From Palsa-504 sp963739135 (lineage in GTDB: Bacteria > Actinomycetota > Actinomycetes > Streptosporangiales > Streptosporangiaceae): a stretch of 64,000 nt of DNA. The DNA lies in the NCBI GenBank assembly GCA_963739135.1, contig CAVTZG010000008.1:186001-250000 (forward strand), read 5' to 3'. Shown here one piece after another: positions 44,323 through 52,679 of the stretch. How positions within the stretch are numbered: position 1 is the first letter of the stretch; every line of letters begins with the position of its first letter. The notes under the pieces were generated by a model that worked only from the letters and a program-made list of their open reading frames with translations, was not told the DNA's origin and did no database searches. The position numbers and the translations under genes were made by a program.

Positions 44323-44634
44323 GGCCGCACGAGCCCGACGGCTACGAGTCCCGTTCCGCCGCATCGAGCGGGCCATCTCCTGACGCGCGCCGTCTTCCGG
44401 ACCGGCGAGGTCATGGTCCTCGAAGATCCCGGGCAGCCGACGGCGACATCGGAACCCGGCGCACGACTGGAGTCGAAGATGCGCCTCAGCTGAGGACCAG
44501 CAGTGCGTATGGCTCTCATCCGGGCTTGCGGCCGGGACTCGAGCATGCGCCTACCGGTCACGGACGGCTTAGCACGCTGCTGGCGTCGGTAGAGGTCCCG
44601 ACGACGAGATGCGTCAATCGGCAACGCTGCGCCT
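44323..44634. other. No recognisable gene
   Basis: About 310 bases after the APH gene; frames have no family features. Confidence 0.3.
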
Positions 44635-44910
44635 GTGAGTCAAGGCATGACCTCCGGCGAGCTTGCCGCGTCACTTCGTCAGATCGACGGCCAGCGCGGC
44701 AAGGGAAAGCACCCACCGAACTTCCACTTCAGATCGAAGCCGTTCCTGCACTTCCACAACGGTCCCGACCGGACCTGCGCCGACGTCCGGTTCGGCGGGG
44801 ACTTCGAGCCGGTCACCGCATCAACGCCGAAGCAACGAGAGGTCCTGCTGGAGCAGGTGAAGGCGCACGTCACCGCAGAGCTCGCGTCCCGACAGCGGAA
44901 GCGCGGGTAG
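44635..44910 (+). CDS. Hypothetical small protein
   Basis: A protein of 87-91 residues: the GTG at 44635 and the ATG at 44647 are both possible starts. It contains HPPNFHFRSKPFLHFHNGPD and RTCADVRFGGDFEPV, then a helix with TPKQREVLLEQVKAHVTAEL. The FHxRxKPFLHFH core looks like a conserved small globular family related to luciferase-like DUF5519 proteins, but I would not assign it. Composition supports coding. Confidence 0.6.
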   Translation: MSQGMTSGELAASLRQIDGQRGKGKHPPNFHFRSKPFLHFHNGPDRTCADVRFGGDFEPVTASTPKQREVLLEQVKAHVTAELASRQRKRG

Positions 44911-45095
44911 GGGCGAAAGTCTGCTGGTTGCCTGCGCTCGACCTCGAACCAGCTGCGGCTTCCGGGTGTCCTTCATCACCGGGCGAATCCGGGAACTGCC
45001 CGGCTGAGAGGCCTCGCCGCGAACAGCGAAGATTATCCGGACGGCCCTGCTGAGCCCCGTCACGGCTGACCGGTGCCTGGCTGAGGCAAATGCGG

Positions 45096-45144
45096 GCCTG
45101 CCTGACGCTTCAGGCCCGTGAGCCCGGGCTGCCGTCAGGCAGGC
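45096..45144. terminator. Inverted repeat between convergent genes
   Basis: GCCTGCCTGACG at 45096-45107 pairs perfectly with CGTCAGGCAGGC at 45133-45144, giving a 12-bp stem around a 25-base loop. It lies between the hypothetical gene (plus) and the membrane protein (minus) and could stop transcription from either side. Confidence 0.7.
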
Positions 45145-45170
45145 TCAGCGTGCCGTTGTGGATGGGCGTA

Positions 45171-45521
45171 TCAGGCGGTGGTGGCGGTGACGCCGCGGCG
45201 GCCGGCCCGCTTCCGGTCCAGGAACACGGCTGCGGCCGCGGCAGCCAGGGCGGCCCCGGCTGCGATCAGGGCGATCTGCCAGCCCGCCAGGCCACCGGCG
45301 GTGATCACGCGGACGGTGCTGGCCGGGACCGGCGCCACGGGATTGGTGCCCCCGTCCCCGACCGGTATCGGGTTCGCGAACGCGGCAGTGGCGGCGGCGA
45401 CCGATGCCAGCGGGCCGGAGATAACCGCGGCCAGGACCGTGGCCAGCCTTCCAAGGCGTACGTCGGCCTTCCAGGTCGCTATCCCGGAGCGGAGTCGCGG
45501 GTGAAAAAGCGGTGTGATCAT
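45171..45521 (-). CDS. Small secreted or membrane protein with two hydrophobic segments
   Basis: A 116-residue protein. The N-terminal 50 residues have a basic stretch and a hydrophobic segment (TVLAAVISGPLASVAAATAA) ending in a signal-peptidase-like AFA, then VRVITAGGLAGWQIALIAAG and a C-terminal helix followed by a basic RKRAGRRG tail. This is the layout of short anchored extracytoplasmic proteins common in actinobacteria. No function can be named. Confidence 0.65.
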   Translation of the reverse strand: MITPLFHPRLRSGIATWKADVRLGRLATVLAAVISGPLASVAAATAAFANPIPVGDGGTNPVAPVPASTVRVITAGGLAGWQIALIAAGAALAAAAAAVFLDRKRAGRRGVTATTA

Positions 45522-45691
45522 GATCGTGTTCCTGTCTGCTCGGACCTGGCGGGCTCTCGCGGCCCTGTACCGACAGGCTCGCGCGCCCGGGCATGCGCCG
45601 GGCAGAGGCCGGCCGACCCCTTTGCGCCGCAGCGGGAGCGCAGGGTCAGATGACCCACAGGGCCTGATCCCCCGGGCGGGCAGGCTGAGGG

Positions 45692-45835
45692 CTAGACCAG
45701 GCCCTCGGTCAGGGCCAGGCGGGTCAGGTCGGCGCGGCGGCGGCAGCCGGTCTTATCCCGGATCCGGTCCAGGTGCGAGCCGACCGTGCGGACGCTGATG
45801 TACAGCCGCCCGTCCGCGGCCAGGAACACCGCTGT
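45692..45835 (-). pseudogene. LuxR-type HTH relic
   Basis: The frame encodes LYISVRTVGSHLDRIRDKTG followed by CRRRADLTRLALTEGLV and TAG. This is the recognition helix and last helix of a LuxR/NarL HTH, of a different sequence type from the HTH of the regulator just upstream. The first half of the HTH and all other domains are gone. The relic lies in the same frame as the upstream LAL gene, separated only by that gene's TAG stop (45848-45850). Confidence 0.75.
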
Positions 45836-45847
45836 GCTCCTCGAGTT

Positions 45848-48349
45848 CTAGCGTGAGCGCGGAGGGATTACCACGATCATGGCGTCATCACCCTGCAGCA
45901 GGGTCAGCTCGCGGGACCGGGCGACTGCCTGGCTGCGCGAGGCGACGCCGAGCTTGCGGTAGATCGACACCGCTTGTGACTTGACGGTGTTCGGTGACAG
46001 GAACAGCTCACTGGCGATCTCGGGGAGCGACAGATGCGTGGACAGCATGGGTAGTAGGCGCAGTTCGGCGGCGGTCAGAGCCGATGCCGCGGGGACGCCC
46101 TGGGCGCGCTGCCTTGCGAGCCGCGTCCGGAGCGCGTGAGCCTCGTCGGCCAGGATTCCTAGGCCGGGACGTCGGCTGAGCAGTTCGTCGATCTCCTGCA
46201 TGAGGGTCTTGGCCCCGGCCAGGTCACCGAGCGCGAGATGGGCGCTGACCAGGTGGATCCGGGCCTGGATGGCGAACTGCGGCATCGCGTAGGTCAAGAG
46301 GTGCCGCAGGCGCTGCGCGCCGACCAGTTCCTGGCGCGCCGCCGTGATGTCGTTGCGGCGCAGAGCCACGTGGGCTTGCACGGCGCAGACCAGAGGTGTT
46401 GCGTAGCTCTCCTCGATCCGGGCACGGTGCAGCACTGCGCGCGCCTCCGCGGCCAGGAATCCGGCGCGGCTCCACTCTGCGCGCGCCGCCGCCACTAGCG
46501 ATCGTTCGCATAGCGCGACGGCGAGAGTTTCATGCGCGCCCGCCTGTTCCCCGGCGCTTACCGCATCTGCGAAGGATTCGTCGGCGCCATTGAGGTCACC
46601 GAGAAGAACCAGGCCGAGTCCCCGGTAGAGCGCTGGTGCTGGTGTCACGATGTTCTCCTGGGCACACCTGTGTACCGCGTCGGCGGCGTCGGCCAGCACC
46701 TGTTCCACCCCGCTGCGGCACATGAGCGCGCGGAGTATGGCGGCGTGCGCTTCGGCGTGCGGGGCATCCGGCTGCGCCGCGTCCCGGTACTGCCAGCGAT
46801 CGACGGCATCAGCCCATCGCTCAGCTTCGGCCGGTCGTCCCATCATCGCGAAGAACAGCGCGGCCAGGACAGCGACCATCGGGTGTCCGTCCATCCCGCC
46901 TTGGTCGTGCAGCCACCCGAACCACCGCTGGAGCGTGGTGGACCGGCCCTGCCGGTGGGTCGGCACTCCGAGCCGTTCTACCAGGCGAGCTGCCTCGTCG
47001 ACATCCCCGGCGGCGATGGAGTACTCCAGCGCTTCCTCAAGCAGGCCGTTGTGCAGGCACCAGCTGGCCGCCCGGCGCCGCAAGACGGGGATCAGGTCCG
47101 GCTCGTGGCGTTCCAGCTGGGCCTGGAGCACGTCACGGAACAAGTGGTGATAGCGGTACCACTGGCTCCGCTGGTCCAGCGGCACCAGCAGCAGGTTCGA
47201 CTGAGCCAGGTTCGTCAGCGCCGCGGCAGCCCCGGGCAGGTCCAGCACCGCCTCGCACAAAGGTCCGGACATGCGCTCCAGCACCGCGGCACGGATCAGG
47301 AACAGGCGCTGCTTCTGGGAGATCCGCTCCAGGAACTCCGACTCCACGTACTCGCTTACCAGCCGGTCGTCCCCGCCGAAAGACAGCGCTGCCCGCGCCA
47401 GCGAACCGCCCTCCCGCAGGTACAGCGCCGCCAGGTATAGCCCGACTGGCCATCCCTCGGTCCGTCGGTGCAGCTCGGCCACGTCATCCTCGCCGAGCGT
47501 CACCTCGGCCGCGCGCAGCAGGAATGCCGCCTCGTGGCGCGTCAGCGACAGGTCCCCCAGACTGATCTCGAAGACCCGGCCTTCCGCGCGCAGCCGGGCG
47601 ATCTGCACCGGCGGCTCGTCACGCCCGGCGAGCACCAGCCGAGAACCGTCTGGCACATGATCGGCTAGCACCGACAGCGCCGCCCGGCACTCGGAATTGC
47701 GCACCAGATGCACGTCATCCAGGACCAGCACCACCGGTGTGGTCATAGCCGCGAACGCCGCCCCCAGGCGCGGCACGACCGACCCTGGTACCGAGCTGGT
47801 CGGCGAACTTAGCGCATCGAATACTCGCTGGTTTACCGGCTGCACCGCGTCGAGTGCCTGGGCGACGTAGGCGAAGAGCACCTTCGGATCGTTGTCCTTC
47901 TCATCCACCGACACCCACGCGAACTCTTTGCCGTCCCGTTCCGCCCACTGCGCCAGCAGCGTCGTCTTTCCGTAGCCCGCCGGGGCAACCACCGACACGA
48001 TCGGAGGGACATTGTCTCGCACCAGCTGCTCGACAAGCGCCGACCGGCGAACCGTCCCAGCCCGCATCGGGGGACCCCGGAGCTTCGACTCGAGAAGATC
48101 GAACGCCGGGCCGCCCTCAGGCCGTGACGCCCTGGGCTGCTCACGCACGTCGCTGCCTTCCAGCCGGTCTACCGTGTCCCGATCTTCAGCCGCTTCTACC
48201 CGGTCAAGCCGCGAGGAACAAGCGGTATTCCGCTCAGCCGTGATCAACCGCGGCAAGGACATTTTCTGTACGGCACCCATCCGTGCCCTCGGCAGGTCAC
48301 GATAACTGGACGCAACGAACAACAGCCTTAATTGGTTTAATTCGTACAT
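45848..48349 (-). CDS. MalT-like LAL transcriptional regulator
   Basis: An 833-residue regulator. After a charged N-terminus of about 80 residues the MalT-type ATPase begins (FDLLESKLRGPPMRAGTVRR; Walker A APAGYGKTTLLAQW; VLVLDDVHLVRN; VLAGRDEPPVQIARL). A long TPR-like region and a C-terminal LuxR HTH follow (LTAAELRLLPMLSTHLSLPE, LFLSPNTVKSQAVSIYRKLG). Such regulators sense sugars or metabolites. The start is uncertain because the first 80 residues are not conserved. An AT-rich TTAATTGGTTTAATTC precedes it and may hold a promoter. Confidence 0.92.
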   Translation of the reverse strand: MYELNQLRLLFVASSYRDLPRARMGAVQKMSLPRLITAERNTACSSRLDRVEAAEDRDTVDRLEGSDVREQPRASRPEGGPAFDLLESKLRGPPMRAGTVRRSALVEQLVRDNVPPIVSVVAPAGYGKTTLLAQWAERDGKEFAWVSVDEKDNDPKVLFAYVAQALDAVQPVNQRVFDALSSPTSSVPGSVVPRLGAAFAAMTTPVVLVLDDVHLVRNSECRAALSVLADHVPDGSRLVLAGRDEPPVQIARLRAEGRVFEISLGDLSLTRHEAAFLLRAAEVTLGEDDVAELHRRTEGWPVGLYLAALYLREGGSLARAALSFGGDDRLVSEYVESEFLERISQKQRLFLIRAAVLERMSGPLCEAVLDLPGAAAALTNLAQSNLLLVPLDQRSQWYRYHHLFRDVLQAQLERHEPDLIPVLRRRAASWCLHNGLLEEALEYSIAAGDVDEAARLVERLGVPTHRQGRSTTLQRWFGWLHDQGGMDGHPMVAVLAALFFAMMGRPAEAERWADAVDRWQYRDAAQPDAPHAEAHAAILRALMCRSGVEQVLADAADAVHRCAQENIVTPAPALYRGLGLVLLGDLNGADESFADAVSAGEQAGAHETLAVALCERSLVAAARAEWSRAGFLAAEARAVLHRARIEESYATPLVCAVQAHVALRRNDITAARQELVGAQRLRHLLTYAMPQFAIQARIHLVSAHLALGDLAGAKTLMQEIDELLSRRPGLGILADEAHALRTRLARQRAQGVPAASALTAAELRLLPMLSTHLSLPEIASELFLSPNTVKSQAVSIYRKLGVASRSQAVARSRELTLLQGDDAMIVVIPPRSR

Positions 48350-49019
48350 AACGCCGAATCGGCGCGACTTGCGTTTGAATTACTTATGCCGGTCCCGGAG
48401 CGCAGATTATCTGGATCTGTTGCACCGCCTCGTTTGTCCGCCCGTAGCCAGAGAGCAGATTTCCTGCCCTGCTGTCCAACGGCCGATGAACTCGGCGTCT
48501 GGACTGGTGTGCACAATGACGAGCGCCGACTCGCACGGATGCATAACAGATGACCGAGGGTCAATCCCCGCGGAGAACAGGGTACGCTGCCCCGTGATTT
48601 TGTGGCCGTGACGCCGCAATGGGCCTGCTCAACGACTTCTCGCCAGCCTGGGATACGGGTTTAAGGTTGTATATCGGGCGCTGTCCCGAGCGCGGCGGTG
48701 ATGACCGCGTGCCGGAGTGTGCAGGGTGCGACGGTCTTGGCGATCCCCGCGCGGCATGTGACTTTACGGACGATCCGCCCGGCGCCGTGACAGTCCAGCC
48801 GCCGCCCGTCTACTGCCCAGGAAGACTGGCCCGCCGGTGCGTTCGGCCATGGCCAGGTCTATATTCCCAGCGGGTGCGCGCTTCGGGAAGATCCTCGCCC
48901 TACGGCGGGTCTTCGTCGACGCGGAGCAGCCGGCAGCGGCTTTCCCGGCGCCGGACGGTCCGGTGCCGGGCGGCGGAGAGAGGGACTGCTCCGGCCGCCC
49001 GGCGCGCCGGACGTCGAGG
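48350..49019. other. No recognisable gene
   Basis: About 670 bases upstream of the LAL regulator. AT-rich patches near 48370 and 48660 may be promoter DNA. Frames on both strands have no family features. Confidence 0.3.
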
Positions 49020-49544
49020 TCAGGGTGAGATGGTGATGCGGCCTGATTCGGTGGCGTGGTTCCCGGCGCTGTCGGTGACCTTGATGGTGAACCTGGATGT
49101 GCCGGCCGTGGTGGGGGAGCCGCTCAGGTGGCTGCCGGTGAGCGTCACGCCGGGCGGGAGCTTGCCGGCGGCTACCGTCCAGGTGAACGGGGCAGTGCCG
49201 CCGGAGGAGAAGAAGTTCTGCAGATAGGACGAGCCCACGGTGCCCGCGTTGCAGCAGGTGGCAGGGAACGTGATGGTCAGCGGCGGCGGCGGGCCGACGG
49301 CGATGCTGTAGGTCCCGTTGGTGCTCGGGGTGGTGGCGCCGAACGGGGTGACGTGGACGGTGAAGGTGTAGGTGCCCGGTTTCGTGGGTGTGCCGCCGGC
49401 GATGGTGCCGGCCGCGCCGTAGGTGGCGGGCATGGACAGGCCGGGCGGCAGGCTGCCGCTGGTGATGGTGAACGTGTCCACGGCGCCGTTACTGGTCAGC
49501 AGGAACGCCTCGTAGGGCTGGCCGGCCGTGGCGGCGGGCAGCAC
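49020..49544 (-). pseudogene. Fragment of a secreted protein with Ig-like (He_PIG) repeats
   Basis: The 174-residue frame contains two repeats of the putative Ig type: FTITSGSLPPGLSMPATYGA then TPTKPGTYTFTVHV, and FTWTVAAGKLPPGVTLTGSH then SPTTAGTSRFTIKVTDSAGN. These are surface or secreted modules that normally follow a signal peptide and other domains. Here a TAG lies in frame about 20 bases upstream of the GTG start, no signal peptide is present, and the sequence upstream is a methyltransferase relic. It is therefore the 3' end of a lost gene. Confidence 0.65.
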
Positions 49545-49593
49545 GCAAACGCCGTTGAAGACCTAGGCTACGTTCCCGGTTCTGGTCGCGAGA

Positions 49594-49850
49594 TGGGCCT
49601 GCAGCGGGGCAGATCCGTGGCATCTGGATGCAGCCAGCGGACGCGGCCGGCGCCAGGCTTGCGCTGGTAGCGATGACCTCCAGGCCACGTCCGGCAAGCA
49701 GGCAGGCGAGGGTTCCCTGTCCCGCAGCCGGTGTCCGGGACGCTCCCGGCGCTGAGCTCGTCGGCCAAACGGCGTAGGCGTCGAGATCGCGCTCAGTCAG
49801 CGGGCAGCGGATCGTAGATCTGCGCGGGCCGGGGTTCCTCGAAGATCGCA
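49594..49850 (-). pseudogene. Class I methyltransferase relic
   Basis: Pieces in different frames together spell a methyltransferase start: PLTERDLDAYA, ADELSAGSVPDTGCGTG (SAM-binding GCGTG loop), GTLACLLAGRGLEVI, and KPGAGRVRWLHPDATDLP. At least two frame changes are needed, one near a GGGAAC run after GCGGGACAG. Upstream and downstream parts are absent. Confidence 0.6.
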
Positions 49851-49869
49851 TCAGCCGCGGGAAGAACCT

Positions 49870-49919
49870 TTTGGCTGGCGCATACAGGCGATTGTTTGGC
49901 TGGCGCATACAGGCGATTG
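49870..49919. repeat. 25-bp tandem duplication
   Basis: The unit that includes TGGCTGGCGCATACAGGCGA is present twice in direct succession with no mismatch. It lies between the methyltransferase relic and the ArsR operon, outside any gene. Confidence 0.85.
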
Positions 49920-50020
49920 GCGATCGCTTGTTCCCCGCGGAACCGGACGTGACCCGGCCCGGCGAGACCGGGCTGCTCCGCGAAGCCGGCCGGGCAGACA
50001 CGGCCGGCAACACCATCCGC

Positions 50021-50062
50021 TTGACAGCAAGCTTCCGTAAGCTATAACTTACCGTAAGTTAT
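50021..50062 (+). promoter_or_regulatory. Promoter and palindromic operator of the ArsR operon
   Basis: TTGACA at 50021-50026 is followed 16 bases later by TATAAC (50043-50048). A perfect 19-base palindrome ATAACTTACCGTAAGTTAT covers 50044-50062, overlapping the -10 element and the first two bases of the ATG. A bound ArsR dimer would block RNA polymerase, so the operon is probably self-repressed. No Shine-Dalgarno is present, so the transcript is likely leaderless or nearly so. Confidence 0.85.
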
Positions 50063-50378
50063 GGCTAACCATTCGGCAGTTCTCACAGCGCTCGCGGATC
50101 CGACCCGGCGAGCGATCTTTGAGCGGCTGGCCCAGTCACCGAGCGCGGTCGGTGAACTGGCGCGCGAGCTGCCAGTGAGCCGTCCCGCTGTCTCGCAGCA
50201 CCTCAAGGTCCTCAAATCGGCCGGACTGGTCACCGACCACGCGGAAGGCACGCGCCGCGTCTACTCGGTCGACCCCGCGGGCCTCGCCGCGATCCGCGAC
50301 TACTTCGAGCAGTTCTGGCAGCAGTCCCTGGCCAGGTTCCGCACCGCTGCCAGCCACCCGATCCAGGAGGAGACATGA
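50061..50378 (+). CDS. ArsR-family transcriptional repressor
   Basis: A 105-residue winged-helix protein of the ArsR/SmtB type: ALADPTRRAIFERLAQSPSA then VGELARELPVSRPAVSQHLK, the recognition helix VSRPAVSQHLKVLKSAGLV, and the wing TRRVYSVDP. No metal-binding Cys motif (ELCVCDL) is present, so it belongs to the non-metal group that regulates the following SRPBCC gene. The stop overlaps the next start (ATGA). Confidence 0.95.
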   Translation: MANHSAVLTALADPTRRAIFERLAQSPSAVGELARELPVSRPAVSQHLKVLKSAGLVTDHAEGTRRVYSVDPAGLAAIRDYFEQFWQQSLARFRTAASHPIQEET

Positions 50379-50845
50379 CCACACGACTGCAAGCGACCTC
50401 GGTCACTACCGCGGCCGAGGTCCAGGCGCCGATCGAGCACGCTTTCCGGGTGTTCACCGAAGGCATCGGCTCCTGGTGGGACCCCGGCCATCACATCCTG
50501 CAGGCCGAACTCGCCGAGATGGTGTTCGAGCCGCACGTCGGCGGCCACATCATCGACCGCGGCGCCGACGGCAGCGAGTGCCGCTGGGCCCGGGTGCTCG
50601 CCTACGAGCCACCGCATCGGGTCTGCTTCAGCTGGGACATCAACCTGCGCTGGCAGCTCGAGACCGACCCGGCGAAGACCAGTGAAGTCGAGGTCACCTT
50701 CACCCCCGACGGACCCGGACGCACCCGGGTGGTGCTCACCCACCGCCACCTCGACCGCCACGGCGACGGCTGGGAGAGCATGCGCGACGCGGTCGGCTCA
50801 GGCTGGAGCCTCAGCCGCTACGCCGAAATCGCCGCACAACGCTGA
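50375..50845 (+). CDS. SRPBCC (AHSA1-type) domain protein
   Basis: A 156-residue protein with the Bet-v1/START-like fold: TTAAEVQAPIEHAFRVFTEG at the N-terminus, SWWDPGHHI, VGGHIIDRGADGSECRWARV, PPHRVCFSWDI, and the last helix GWESMRDAVGSGWSLSRYAE. AHSA1-type SRPBCC proteins bind small hydrophobic molecules and are often encoded with an ArsR repressor, exactly as here. Start and stop overlap tie it to the repressor. Confidence 0.93.
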   Translation: MTTRLQATSVTTAAEVQAPIEHAFRVFTEGIGSWWDPGHHILQAELAEMVFEPHVGGHIIDRGADGSECRWARVLAYEPPHRVCFSWDINLRWQLETDPAKTSEVEVTFTPDGPGRTRVVLTHRHLDRHGDGWESMRDAVGSGWSLSRYAEIAAQR

Positions 50846-50930
50846 CACGCGCCGGCGGCAGCCGCCGGACCCCGCCGGCTGCCGTCACACCACCCGGCCG
50901 TGTGCGCCCTGCCACCTGAAAGGACCTCAT

Positions 50931-51317
50931 ATGAACCGCGTCCTCGCCACTGACCTCCAGCACGTCGCCGGCGTCCCGCTACCGGCCATCACCGACGAGG
51001 TGATGCACGAGCGGCTGCGAGCGGCACGCCGCTACACGGTGGTGCTCCTGCGCGCCACCGGCCAGCTCGTCCGGCCCGACGTCGACCCCATCATCTGGGA
51101 ACATGGCCGGCGCAACTTCGCCCTGCGCGAGCATGGCGTGCTCCCCATCGTGCTGCCGGCCACCGACGACAATGACCTGGCCGGCCTCTACATTTTCAAC
51201 GCACCGCCAGATGACGTTCGCGCGATCATGGACCACGACCCCGCAGTGGCCGCCGGCATCTTCACCTACGAAATCCATCCGGTCCGCGGATTCCCCGGCT
51301 CCTGCCTTCCTGAGTAG
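50931..51317 (+). CDS. YCII-like hypothetical protein
   Basis: A 128-residue protein. It has YTVVLLRATGQLVRPDVDPI, a WEHGRRNFALREHGVLPIVL segment and IFNAPPDDVRAIMDHDPAVA then FTYEIHPVRGFPGS. The His-x-x-x-x-x-x-x-(G) and D-P-A pattern of YCII/DUF1330-like proteins is visible. It is the third gene after ArsR and SRPBCC, 85 bases downstream, and may share their operon. Function unknown. Confidence 0.7.
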   Translation: MNRVLATDLQHVAGVPLPAITDEVMHERLRAARRYTVVLLRATGQLVRPDVDPIIWEHGRRNFALREHGVLPIVLPATDDNDLAGLYIFNAPPDDVRAIMDHDPAVAAGIFTYEIHPVRGFPGSCLPE

Positions 51318-51850
51318 GAGCCGGCATCCAGGGGCCTACCGCGATCCCGCCGTCTGCGACGCAACTGAGCAGGGGCCTCCGCCCGATCCTGCCGCAACCG
51401 GTCCCCGCGGCCCGCGCCTGGTGACGCCGCCGGGTCACGTCTGACGTGACACGTCTCACTCATGGCCCGCTCATCAGCATTATCCACGGCAACCCTGACC
51501 GGCAGGCACCGGCACCGGGCTGACCGGCCGCCCCGGAATTTGACAAGGGAACCCTCGCGAGGACCCTCATCGGGCCATACCGGGCAGCTCACAAGCCTGC
51601 CCGATCGGCCGGCAAGCCTACGGGTCCTCGCCCCTTGTAAAATTCCTGCACTCTCAACGCTGTCGCCCAGAACACCGTTTGCCCTCGACGGCGGATGCAG
51701 GTAGGGCGGATAGCGCGCCTGTCCGGTGGAGCTGCGCTTCACGCTCAGTAGCTGCAGCGCCGGGCTGCGCCGGGATTCTGTGCTCCTGGCCGGGGCGTGG
51801 CGATTGGCACTGGCCGTGACCCGGGTAGGGGCCAGGGCCCGGCTGCCTGC
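51318..51850. other. No recognisable gene
   Basis: About 530 bases between convergent genes. Frames are Arg- and Pro-rich and lack family features. Confidence 0.3.
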
Positions 51851-52243
51851 TCAGGACCAGAAGTCGATGCTCGCCTGCGGGTCGGTAGTTGCGGCCCAGA
51901 ACTCGGTGATCTTGCCGTCGCGGACATGGCTGACGTTGGCCACCGGGGTCTCGACCGACGTGGCCCCGCGGGAAGCCGACAGCGTACACAGCGCCACGGT
52001 GTGCTCGTCGTTGGCGAGCACGTCGTGCACGTCGAGCCGGAACGTGCCCGCTGTCTCCTCGGCGAGCCTGCCGAAGAACGCGAACACCTCGTCCCGCCCG
52101 TGGTAGTCGCCGCTGAGCGGCCCCACGCCTCGCACGTGCCAGGTCACATCGTCGGCGATCAACTCCGATAGCGCAGCCAGGTCTCCCTTGGCAAAAGCGT
52201 CATAGCCCCGGCGGGTCAGTTCGACGTTCGGGTGCTCGGTCAT
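51851..52243 (-). CDS. SnoaL-like/NTF2-fold protein
   Basis: A 130-residue protein from the ATG at 52243. It has VELTRRGYDAFAKGDLAALS, ELIADDVTWHVRGVGPLSG, YHGRDEVFAFFGRLAEETAG, a VALCTLSASRG strand, and HVRDGKITEFWAATTDPQ at the end. SnoaL-fold proteins include polyketide cyclases and ketosteroid-isomerase-like enzymes. The His in TWHV and the Asp residues around the pocket are kept. Substrate unknown. Confidence 0.88.
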   Translation of the reverse strand: MTEHPNVELTRRGYDAFAKGDLAALSELIADDVTWHVRGVGPLSGDYHGRDEVFAFFGRLAEETAGTFRLDVHDVLANDEHTVALCTLSASRGATSVETPVANVSHVRDGKITEFWAATTDPQASIDFWS

Positions 52244-52489
52244 GACTGCCTCCCCTGCTGAACTCTCGTATCTCTTTACCGTAATGCTGCCCGGCCCGGG
52301 CGTCACGAGTTTCTGCCGGGGCCTGCCGGACTCGCCTTAGCCCCCCACCAATCGGGCTGGACGACCTCCCGCGCGCCGGCCAGCACCGCCGGGTCAGGCG
52401 CCCATACTTGCCAGATCGGCGCCCGGCGCCGGCGATCCCTCCGCGTCCAGGCAGCCGACCGAACGAATTGGGCGGATCTCGCGTGACCC

Positions 52490-52542
52490 CCGCGGACTAG
52501 ACGTAGTCGCTAAGCGTGATCGGAATGCCGGGTCGCCGAGTT
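52490..52542. repeat. 53-bp direct repeat, left copy
   Basis: This 53-base sequence recurs at 53802-53854 with four mismatches; its last 30 bases, starting AGCGTGATCGGAATGCCGGG, are identical. The two copies bracket the glutathionyl-hydroquinone-reductase-like gene. No inverted ends or transposase are present. Confidence 0.9.
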
Positions 52543-52679
52543 CCTTATCGATTACGCGCTCGGGCTGCCGGCGATCGCGATGCCGATTCCAGCGCTCCGG
52601 CTGGCTGGTTCTGCTTTCAGGGCTCGGCTGAAGACGGGCTGGGTGCGCGGCACGTGGTAGCTGCTGTCGACGGCCCGGA

